Source: a virus. Taken from it: a DNA stretch of 23,306 bases. The DNA is taken from positions 1 to 23,306 of the IMG/VR virus record IMGVR_UViG_3300025276_000222; one strand, given 5' to 3'. The translations under genes and the position numbers were made by a program. This document shows, one piece after another, positions 1 to 5,710 of the stretch (position 1 is the stretch's first letter; every line of letters begins with the position of its first letter). The notes under the pieces are model-generated. The model made no database searches and was not told the DNA's origin. It saw only the letters and a program-made list of their open reading frames with translations.

Positions 1-396
1 AAAGGTGTTTATAGAAATTTAAATAACGGTCAAATATTAGGATTTGATAGAAATGATTTTGACATATTTAGAAAAAATCTTAGTAGTCATTTTGATTTTA
101 CATTAAACGAAGCTAAATTTAAAGGCAAAACAGTTGATTTAAACAAACCAACAAGAGGCGACAGTAAGAAATTTAAAGTTTATGTTAACTCAGGTAAGAA
201 AAATGCTGATGGTTCAATTAAGGTAAAAAAAGTAAATTTTGGACATGGTGGAACATCTGCTAAAAAGGCAGGACAAAAAACAATGTCAATTAGACAATCA
301 AACCCAAAGGCTAGAAAAGCATTTAGAGCAAGACATAATTGTTCTAATCCAGGACCTAAAACTATGGCAAGATACTGGTCTTGTAAGAAGTGGTAA
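1..396 (+). CDS. Conserved T4-like phage protein, 5'-truncated
   Basis: Frame 1 is open from the first base to a TAA at 394-396, giving 131 codons with no start, so the N-terminus lies outside the window. The C-terminal half is basic. It reads VKKVNFGHGG, then a stretch rich in K, R and A, and ends with RARHNC, PGPK and RYWSCKKW. From memory, this closing signature (FRARHNC, about 12 residues, RYWSCK-W) recurs in small proteins encoded near prohead genes of marine T4-like phages. The one His and two Cys could bind a metal, but that is inference. Function is unknown. A short ORF at 239-427 in another frame is its shadow. The next gene follows after 27 nt. Confidence 0.8.
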   Translation, partial: KGVYRNLNNGQILGFDRNDFDIFRKNLSSHFDFTLNEAKFKGKTVDLNKPTRGDSKKFKVYVNSGKKNADGSIKVKKVNFGHGGTSAKKAGQKTMSIRQSNPKARKAFRARHNCSNPGPKTMARYWSCKKW

Positions 397-407
397 TATT
401 TATAATA
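397..407 (+). promoter_or_regulatory. Late-promoter-like motif TATTTATAATA
   Basis: The core TATTTATAA is at 397-405, directly after the stop codon of the previous gene and 27 nt before the ATG at 424. It contains an exact TATAAT at 401-406. It is the first of a recurring intergenic series in this window. The promoter role is inferred from recurrence and position. Confidence 0.45.
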
Positions 408-423
408 GAATAAAAATAAACCA

Positions 424-717
424 ATGAAAGAATTAAATACGTTTAGAAAATTTCTTACAGAAGAAGAAGAAGGTAATAAAATACCTGAAGCAGCTTTAAT
501 TTTACCTAGAGGTAAAAAAATAATATTACAAGCAGAAGAACAAGATTATAAGAGGGGGTTAATTGTAGAATTAACAGATGAAGGTGGATATAAAATTAAT
601 TATTGGTACGGGGATGACGTAAAAGTTTATCCTGCAGAAGTTGAAGTAGATGGTGAGTCAATAAAAGACGACGCAAATGAAGTTTACATTAAATTCCACC
701 CAGAACTAGAAAAATAA
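424..717 (+). CDS. Small acidic protein with capsid-targeting-like N-terminal tag
   Basis: This 97-residue acidic protein of unknown function begins M-K-E-L-N-T-F-R-K-F-L-T-E, followed by more Glu. The tag resembles the N-terminal targeting peptide of T4 internal proteins (MKTYQEFIAE, cut after the last E), and LTE fits the L/I-x-E site of the T4 prohead protease. Nearly the same tag opens the next ORF and recurs inside it. The remainder (ALILPRGKKIILQ, then alternating polar and hydrophobic residues) looks like a small beta-rich domain. The stop lies 6 nt before the next ATG, so the two are probably co-translated. A packaged virion protein is the best guess but is unproven. Confidence 0.7.
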   Translation: MKELNTFRKFLTEEEEGNKIPEAALILPRGKKIILQAEEQDYKRGLIVELTDEGGYKINYWYGDDVKVYPAEVEVDGESIKDDANEVYIKFHPELEK

Positions 718-723
718 AATAAA

Positions 724-2079
724 ATGAAAGAATTAAATAGATTTAGACAATTCCTTACTGAAGGTAATATAGTAAAAGAAGATGTATCTTCAAGATTTAT
801 AAATAAATATCTTTCTATGGTTACACCAGAGAATTTTAAAGATATTGAAGATATAGAATCATATAGTGATAGAGATAAAGCTATATTTATGTACTTAGAA
901 ATAGTCCCAGGTATTATGGTAGGCGATGAGTTAGCAAGGGATCTTAAAAACAAACCAGGTGAAGAAATAGTTGGATATTTTAAAGATAAAAATTATAGTT
1001 ATATGCCTTATAGTGCGATGGATAAAACATTTGGTTCTAAAACCCCTACTGGAATGGAATTTGAAAGAGGACAACCAGACAAAGTACATTTAGATAGAAC
1101 TCATAACATGAGAATTAATAAAATCCTAAGAAGCGAATATCCAGATGTTATTGATTTTATGAAAAGTGATAGAACAGGAGGTAATGCAATAGACGTTCAT
1201 AATGCTATCCAAGATAGATATAGTGATGAAGCAAAAGACGGAAGAAGCAGAGAAGTAAGTTATGAAGAATACGCTTCAGATTTTGCTGATGCTATGATGA
1301 ATAGAGCTGCAGGTAATTTAAACGAAAATAAAATGAAAGAATTATATAGATTTAGACAATTTCTTGCTGAAGGAGTAATTAAAGAAGAAGTAGACGTTAA
1401 TAAAATACTATCTGATGGTGGGTATGACATTATTGATGATGAAGAATTATTAATGACTGTTAAGGCTCGTCTTAAAGTTTATCCATACAATATAGATGCT
1501 AAGAAATTAAATTTTTTAGTAATGAAAATTGAAGATGAAGAGGGTGGAAATATTGATTTTAGTGAAGGTAATCTAAACGAAAACGAAGAAAAAATGTATA
1601 CTCTTTTTACTACTAACGTTGAATACGATAACGGAAAAACTGGTTATATGTACCAATTAGTAGATTCAGAAACTGAAGAAGAAAATGAAATTGGTTTTGA
1701 TCAATTATATTTTGTAGGAAAAGGAGATGCATCTGATCCAAGAGTATTTACTGGTAAAGATTTTGAAGAATTTGATCAAGGTAGCTATCGAGAAGAAGAA
1801 GTATCAGCTGAAGAAGCTATGAAGATATATAAAGGTTTAATTTCTAATGAAAATGTAAAAATGAATGAAGGAGAAGTTCCTATGGAATTATTAAAATCAA
1901 TTCAAAAATATGCTAATGAAGATAATGGAATGGGGTTTCAAGATGCATTAAAAAAGATAAAAACTGCCCTATATAAAGTAAATAGAGAAACACAAGGATT
2001 TTCAGATATGGAACAAGAAGAAATACCAATGTTTAAAGGCACAAGAGATGCTTTAGATGATATTAACATTGAAATATAA
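724..2079 (+). CDS. Modular tagged protein, possible fusion or polyprotein of small virion proteins
   Basis: The protein has 451 residues and no recognised domain. It starts MKELNRFRQFLTEG, and an almost identical tag, MKELYRFRQFLAEG, occurs at residues 204-217. The DNA of the two 39-nt tags differs at only three positions. Linkers GNLNENK (before Met204) and GNLNENEEK (before Met291), and a looser SNENVK before Met380, split the ORF into four modules at residues 1-203, 204-290, 291-379 and 380-451. Each begins with Met after an A-rich stretch, like a free-standing gene start. The simplest reading is duplication and fusion of small genes whose stop codons were lost. Cutting by the prohead protease at LTE/G, LAE/G and FSE/G could separate the modules again; this is inference. 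Internal starts at 1333, 1594 and 1861 might also be used. Confidence 0.75.
   Translation: MKELNRFRQFLTEGNIVKEDVSSRFINKYLSMVTPENFKDIEDIESYSDRDKAIFMYLEIVPGIMVGDELARDLKNKPGEEIVGYFKDKNYSYMPYSAMDKTFGSKTPTGMEFERGQPDKVHLDRTHNMRINKILRSEYPDVIDFMKSDRTGGNAIDVHNAIQDRYSDEAKDGRSREVSYEEYASDFADAMMNRAAGNLNENKMKELYRFRQFLAEGVIKEEVDVNKILSDGGYDIIDDEELLMTVKARLKVYPYNIDAKKLNFLVMKIEDEEGGNIDFSEGNLNENEEKMYTLFTTNVEYDNGKTGYMYQLVDSETEEENEIGFDQLYFVGKGDASDPRVFTGKDFEEFDQGSYREEEVSAEEAMKIYKGLISNENVKMNEGEVPMELLKSIQKYANEDNGMGFQDALKKIKTALYKVNRETQGFSDMEQEEIPMFKGTRDALDDINIEI
1311..1335 (+). repeat. Internal repeat: NLNEN linker plus second MKEL tag start
   Basis: AGGTAATTTAAACGAAAA at 1311-1328 recurs as AGGTAATCTAAACGAAAA at 1566-1583, with one mismatch in 18 nt. 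Both copies run into an A-rich stretch and an in-frame ATG (1333 and 1594). The pair marks module junctions within the long ORF. Confidence 0.75.
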
Positions 2080-2083
2080 TAAT

Positions 2084-2149
2084 ATGGAATGTAATTGTAA
2101 AGAATGCAACTGTGGAAAGTCTTGTGACTGCCCTTGTTGTGATTGTTAG
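2084..2149 (+). CDS. Cysteine-rich micropeptide, metallothionein-like
   Basis: This 21-codon ORF starts 4 nt after the preceding stop and ends with TAG at 2147-2149. Nine of its 21 residues are Cys, at positions 3, 5, 8, 10, 14, 16, 18, 19 and 21. The spacing is C-x-C-x2-C-x-C-x3-C-x-C-x-C-C-x-C, with N, K, E, G, S, D and P between and no hydrophobic residue other than Met1. Repeated C-x-C and C-C pairs are the hallmark of metallothioneins and other thiolate-cluster peptides, so binding of Zn, Cu or Cd, or redox buffering, is plausible. In such AT-rich DNA, nine TGT/TGC codons in one short frame are very unlikely by chance. It is far shorter than known bacterial metallothioneins, so the function is inference. 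It sits between a virion-type gene and a flavoenzyme. Confidence 0.6.
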   Translation: MECNCKECNCGKSCDCPCCDC

Positions 2150-2209
2150 ATTGAAAACATATAGACAGATTCATAGCCTGTCGCGATTAAAAAATAAACA
2201 GATATCTGT

Positions 2210-2240
2210 GGCGTCTCATTTGGAGACGCCATTCTTAGTT
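2210..2240 (+). terminator. Strong hairpin, likely terminator
   Basis: GGCGTCTC (2210-2217) pairs perfectly with GAGACGCC (2223-2230) across a 5-nt loop, ATTTG. The downstream tract ATTCTTAGTT is only moderately T-rich, so termination may be partial. The rest of the gap at 2150-2270 holds a weaker GACAG/CTGTC hairpin (2164-2182), the palindrome CAGATATCTG (2199-2208) and an A-rich leader. Confidence 0.6.
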
Positions 2241-2270
2241 CGTATATTAACACATAAATAAGGATACAAT

Positions 2271-3584
2271 ATGAGTAAAAATGTAGTAATGGTTGGAGCA
2301 GGTGTAGCGAATGTAAATGCTGCTACTAAGCTAATTGACAATGGTTTTAAAGGTAAAATTACTATCATTGATATGGGAAAAAATCCATATGACAGAAAAT
2401 ATTCCGAAGTAATGGAAGGGTTTTTGGGAGCTGGTGGTTGGTCTGATGGTAAATTAACTTACCATACTTCAATTGGGGGTCAATTATCAAAATACACAGG
2501 TGAAGAAAAAGCAATGGAGTTGTTTGATCAAGTTATAGCTAACTTTAAACGTTTCCACCCTAAACCAGAAGAAGTACAATGTTCAAATCCTATAGCAGAA
2601 CCTGAATTTATTAAACCGTATTTTGGTTTAAGACTATTCCCTGTATGGCACGTTGGTACAGACTATTTACATGAAATTGGTAAAAATTGGTATGATTTCT
2701 TAGTAGAGGGTGGTGTAGAATTTATATGGGAAACTAAAGTAACTAGCATTGATTTTGATAATAATGAATTGTTTATTGGTGAAGAAGAATCTTTTGTAGA
2801 TCCAAAAAATTGGCCGATTTCATATGATAAACTTATTTTTGGTGTAGGTAAATCGGGTATTGACTTTGGTAAAGCATTAGCGGAACAATTCGAACTACCA
2901 ACTGAATCTAAACCAGTACAAATTGGTGTGCGTTTTGAAGCACCACAAAAACACTTTCAAAAGTTAATTGATGTATCCTATGATTTTAAATTATATCGTA
3001 AGTATGAGGATAAGGGAGTATCACTTCGTTCATTTTGTACTAACAATAATGCAGCTTATGTTGCTGTTGAAGAAACATATGGCGATCATAGTTACAATGG
3101 GCACGCTAAGAAAGATGAATCGTTTAGGAATGATATGACAAATTTTGGTATTTTAATGGAAGTTCAAGGAATTGATAAGCCATTTGAATGGTCAAGAGAT
3201 GTAGTTAAGAAATTACAAATAGATGGTACAGGATTATATTATAGTCCAACACGTAAACCATCTACAACATCAGAAGGTGAAAATGTATCTGCTATACAAG
3301 TAGACACATTACACAAAATAGCAAAATCAATGCAACCATATTTTATGTATGTATATGATTTTATAGAGGATATGAAAAAAGTATTTCCTACATTAAACGA
3401 CGATTGGGGTATTTATGTACCCGAAGTAAAATATCTATCACCTGAGCCACTTGTCGATTACACCAATTTAGCACTCACTAAGTATCCTAACGTACATTTC
3501 GTAGGTGATGCTCTATCAGCTAGAGGTATAACGGTAAGTGGTGCACAAGGGACATATGTTGCAGAACATATATTAAAAAGTTAG
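2271..3584 (+). CDS. FAD-dependent oxidoreductase, COG2509-like
   Basis: This 437-residue protein is probably a cytoplasmic flavoprotein. An N-terminal Rossmann strand-turn-helix (VVMVGAGVANVNAA, from residue 5) is followed by an acidic strand end (IIDMG, residues 32-36) expected to hold the FAD ribose. Residues 50-63 (GFLGAGGWSDGKLT) and the C-terminal FVGDALSARGITVSGAQG match the pattern of COG2509 FAD-dependent dehydrogenases, whose substrate is not established. The glycine motif is atypical: GAGVAN, with Asn14 at the usual third glycine. AAGGA at 2258-2262 is one of the few Shine-Dalgarno-like sites here. The gene follows a hairpin and may be its own transcription unit. It is an auxiliary metabolic gene candidate within a virion module. 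Family is fairly sure, reaction unknown. Confidence 0.8.
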   Translation: MSKNVVMVGAGVANVNAATKLIDNGFKGKITIIDMGKNPYDRKYSEVMEGFLGAGGWSDGKLTYHTSIGGQLSKYTGEEKAMELFDQVIANFKRFHPKPEEVQCSNPIAEPEFIKPYFGLRLFPVWHVGTDYLHEIGKNWYDFLVEGGVEFIWETKVTSIDFDNNELFIGEEESFVDPKNWPISYDKLIFGVGKSGIDFGKALAEQFELPTESKPVQIGVRFEAPQKHFQKLIDVSYDFKLYRKYEDKGVSLRSFCTNNNAAYVAVEETYGDHSYNGHAKKDESFRNDMTNFGILMEVQGIDKPFEWSRDVVKKLQIDGTGLYYSPTRKPSTTSEGENVSAIQVDTLHKIAKSMQPYFMYVYDFIEDMKKVFPTLNDDWGIYVPEVKYLSPEPLVDYTNLALTKYPNVHFVGDALSARGITVSGAQGTYVAEHILKS

Positions 3585-3604
3585 GATAACATATATAAAT
3601 TTTG

Positions 3605-3616
3605 TATATTTACAAT
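3605..3616 (+). promoter_or_regulatory. Late-promoter-like motif, TATATTTACAAT variant
   Basis: The core TATTTACAA at 3607-3615 differs from the series consensus at one position (C for T) and lies 21 nt before the ATG at 3628. It occupies the 43-nt gap after the flavoprotein gene. Confidence 0.35.
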
Positions 3617-3627
3617 AAATAATAATT

Positions 3628-3885
3628 ATGGCAGATAAAAAAACACCTTATCCAAAATCTAAAAAATTAAAAAAAGTAGATGGAACCATTGCCCACGTTT
3701 GGGATGGTAAATTACATAATTGGGAAGGTCCCGCTTTGATACCCGAGGGTAATGAAAAAAGGAGAGAATATTATCTTTATGGTATTCAATATACTGAAGA
3801 GGATCATAAAGAAGCAATTAGACAACAAACAGGTTTACCTTGGTATAAACAACCAGCAGCAAAGGGTGCTAATCACAGAAATTAA
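3628..3885 (+). CDS. Small DGKLHNxxGPA-motif protein
   Basis: This is an 85-residue basic protein. Its centre reads HVWDGKLHNWEGPALI, then a short linker and REYYLYGIQYT. This is one copy of the W-x-D-G-K-x-H-N/R-x-x-G-P-A ... Y-x-x-G repeat that occurs, often in tandem, in many phage proteins of unknown function and that resembles MORN-like beta-hairpins. The C-terminus (LPWYKQPAAKGANHRN) is polar and probably disordered. No enzymatic residues are evident. The next gene starts 6 nt after its stop, so the two are likely co-transcribed. Confidence 0.65.
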   Translation: MADKKTPYPKSKKLKKVDGTIAHVWDGKLHNWEGPALIPEGNEKRREYYLYGIQYTEEDHKEAIRQQTGLPWYKQPAAKGANHRN

Positions 3886-3891
3886 AATAAT

Positions 3892-4422
3892 ATGAAAATA
3901 GGTTTATGCGGTACAATGAGCGTAGGTAAAACTACACTAGTAAATGCTTTAAAAGAATTAAAGCAATTTAAAGGTTATGAATTTGCAACAGAACGCAGTC
4001 AACATTTAATGTCTTTAGGTATTCCATTAAATACGGATTCAACATTAAAAGGACAAACTGTATTTTTAGCAGAACGTTGTGGTGAATTAATGCATGACAA
4101 TATTATTACAGATAGAACAATATTAGATGTTATGGCATTTACCTTAAATGCTAAGTCAATACCCCACCAAGATAAGGATGCGTTTGAAGTATATGCTAGC
4201 GAATTTATTAGAGAATACGATTATATATTTTATATATCCCCTCATGGAATAGAAATTGAAGATAATGGCGTACGTGAAACCGATGAACATTATAGAGATT
4301 TAATTGATTTTACAATTACTACTCTTATTAAAAGACATGGTCATAAAGCGGGCCAAATAGAAAAGATATCCGGATCTACAGAGGAACGAATTCAACAAAT
4401 ATTAAATATTACTAGTCTTTAA
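3892..4422 (+). CDS. P-loop NTPase / kinase-like protein, AAA_28 type
   Basis: This 176-residue protein opens with a beta strand and a clear Walker A loop, GTMSVGKTT (residues 7-15). An ERSQ segment follows around residue 34, then ITDRTILDV, the Asp-Arg motif seen in small-molecule kinases of the NadR/AAA_28 and nucleotide-kinase type. VRETDEHYRDLID late in the chain could form a lid. Length and motif order suit phosphorylation of a nucleoside, nucleotide or related small metabolite, but nothing visible identifies the substrate. It lies in an accessory cassette with the flavoprotein and the DGKLHN protein and may adjust host nucleotide or cofactor pools. The P-loop fold is confident; the substrate is not. 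Confidence 0.75.
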   Translation: MKIGLCGTMSVGKTTLVNALKELKQFKGYEFATERSQHLMSLGIPLNTDSTLKGQTVFLAERCGELMHDNIITDRTILDVMAFTLNAKSIPHQDKDAFEVYASEFIREYDYIFYISPHGIEIEDNGVRETDEHYRDLIDFTITTLIKRHGHKAGQIEKISGSTEERIQQILNITSL

Positions 4423-4438
4423 CATATTTATAATAAAA
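4423..4438 (+). promoter_or_regulatory. Late-promoter-like motif CATATTTATAATAAAA
   Basis: The core TATTTATAA at 4425-4433 begins three nt after the previous stop and 34 nt before the ATG at 4459. It includes TATAAT at 4429-4434. Confidence 0.45.
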
Positions 4439-4458
4439 TCTAACTATAACATTATATA

Positions 4459-5049
4459 ATGAAAAGATCTAAATTAAAAGAGTTTATAAAAGAAGAAATT
4501 CTAACATCTCTAAAAGAGGCTACAATTGAAACTTCACCACAAAATTTATCTAAAGTAAAGTCTCAGGCTAAGGATGATGATATAATTAAAGTAGTAGAAG
4601 ATAAAGAAGATAATTGGGCTGATTACACAGACATAGGACAATTTTACTTAGAAGGATTTGGTAAAGAACACACTTTAGATGATAACCAATTAGAAAATTT
4701 AGGTAAAAAAATTGTTGACCAATTATATAAAGGTGATGTAGGTAAGGCATATGATGATATTGTAGGTCGCTTTAGAAACAAACCAAAAGATATAAAAGAA
4801 AATGAAGATGACGACACAGAAAAAGATGCAGTTAAGGCAGCAAAATCTGCTCGTGGTAAACATAAAAAATTAGATATTGCGGTTAAGGCTTTAAAGGACA
4901 TTACTACTGAGATGAAGTCTATAGCCCGTGAGTATAGTAAAGCAGACGGTATTGAAAAAGAAAAAATTAAGGATAAATTAAAAACTAAAACAGCTAAGAA
5001 AAAAGAACTAGAGTCTTTAGTAGCTAAATTAGAAAAGGATGTCGTTTAA
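4459..5049 (+). CDS. Lysine/glutamate-rich coiled-coil protein with tag-like N-terminus
   Basis: This 196-residue, highly charged protein has no recognised enzymatic motif. The start MKRSKLKEFIKEEI is a short amphipathic helix. It carries I-K-E and, a little later, SLKEA, both compatible with the L/I-x-E prohead-protease pattern, although K/E-rich helices give such matches easily. Residues 110-196 are rich in K, E, A and L with heptad-like spacing (KKLDIAVKALKDITTEMKSI, then KKELESLVAKLEKDVV), so a coiled coil is likely. It could be an internal head protein or a chaperone-like factor. Its 3' end overlaps the next gene by 11 nt in another frame. Confidence 0.7.
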   Translation: MKRSKLKEFIKEEILTSLKEATIETSPQNLSKVKSQAKDDDIIKVVEDKEDNWADYTDIGQFYLEGFGKEHTLDDNQLENLGKKIVDQLYKGDVGKAYDDIVGRFRNKPKDIKENEDDDTEKDAVKAAKSARGKHKKLDIAVKALKDITTEMKSIAREYSKADGIEKEKIKDKLKTKTAKKKELESLVAKLEKDVV

Positions 5050-5422
5050 AGAAAGACTTTTATACCTTGCTATAGCATTTTTGGGGGTCTATTATTTAAT
5101 TAATATGTACTCTTCAAATGAAAAAGAATATATTAATAAATATAATAATAAAATAGAGGCATTAGAACAAAAAGTTGATTCGTTACATTATATAAACGAA
5201 AATTTAGTATATAAAATTGATACATTAAATCAAGAAATACAAAAATTAGACAACGCCATTTATTTACAGAACAATAAAATTATTATATTAAAAAAGCAAA
5301 CAAATGAAAAAATTAATGCTGTTGATTCTTTTAACGATGACGAGCTTACTAGGTTTTTCACAGAGCGCTATAGACAGCACCTCGATTCAATTAAAAAAAC
5401 CAATAGTAAAACTCGTAATTAA
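5039..5422 (+). CDS. Candidate inner-membrane spanin (Rz-like)
   Basis: This 127-residue protein has one N-terminal membrane helix (residues 7-23, LLYLAIAFLGVYYLINM) after a short charged MSFKER, so it should be anchored N-in/C-out. Residues 27-95 form a long polar heptad-like coiled coil, and the end (VDSFNDDELTRFFTERY) is a compact polar segment. This is the build of Rz-type i-spanins, which join an outer-membrane partner to disrupt the envelope at lysis. The case is strengthened by the next gene, whose start lies inside this one in another frame, as in Rz/Rz1 pairs. The gene sits just upstream of terminase. Sequence similarity to a named spanin cannot be shown here, so the call rests on topology and arrangement. 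Confidence 0.6.
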   Translation: MSFKERLLYLAIAFLGVYYLINMYSSNEKEYINKYNNKIEALEQKVDSLHYINENLVYKIDTLNQEIQKLDNAIYLQNNKIIILKKQTNEKINAVDSFNDDELTRFFTERYRQHLDSIKKTNSKTRN

Positions 5423-5708
5423 AGATTTAATACAAGGTGATGGGCTTAAAAAAGAACTATCCCTTATATCAACTAAAGTTTTTTTGTTAGAAAATAAAAT
5501 TGTTATAAAAGATAGTGTTATTAATAATCTAAATTCTCAAATAAATAATTTTAATTCTATATTGTTTACTAGTAAGAAACAGTTTGAATTAGCAGAGGAT
5601 TTAAATGCAAAATTAAAGTTATCATTGAAAAAACAAAGACTTAAAACTAAATTAACAGGAGGTGTAGGTATTGTAGCTATTGTTGGTGTAATTCTTTTAC
5701 TAAAATAA
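5304..5708 (+). CDS. Exported coiled-coil protein, candidate spanin partner
   Basis: This 134-residue protein starts inside the previous gene and overlaps it by 119 nt in a different frame. Residues 1-20 are a signal peptide (basic MKK, a run of L/I/M, then LLGFSQS) of flavobacterial style. The mature part carries VIKDLIQGD, a heptad-like region and a C-terminal hydrophobic helix at about residues 118-133. It should therefore be periplasmic with a C-terminal membrane anchor. Classical o-spanins are lipoproteins, but no lipobox Cys is present, so this would be an unusual partner. An alternative is a periplasmic lysis or exclusion protein unrelated to spanins. The terminase gene starts 2 nt after its stop. 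Confidence 0.6.
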   Translation: MKKLMLLILLTMTSLLGFSQSAIDSTSIQLKKPIVKLVIKDLIQGDGLKKELSLISTKVFLLENKIVIKDSVINNLNSQINNFNSILFTSKKQFELAEDLNAKLKLSLKKQRLKTKLTGGVGIVAIVGVILLLK

Positions 5709-5710
5709 TA

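Noticed and set aside
239-427. 62-codon ORF on the + strand
   Set aside because: It lies in another frame within the truncated gene at 1-396, which is open throughout and ends in a recognisable FRARHNC...RYWSCK motif. It is a shadow.
2150-2270. Riboswitch or tRNA in the gap before the flavoprotein gene
   Set aside because: Only a terminator-like hairpin and two weak inverted repeats are visible. There is no cloverleaf and no conserved aptamer pattern.
5304-5366. Lipoprotein (classical Rz1) call for the second overlapping membrane protein
   Set aside because: The signal peptide ends LLGFSQS with no cysteine at the cleavage region, so it should not be lipidated.
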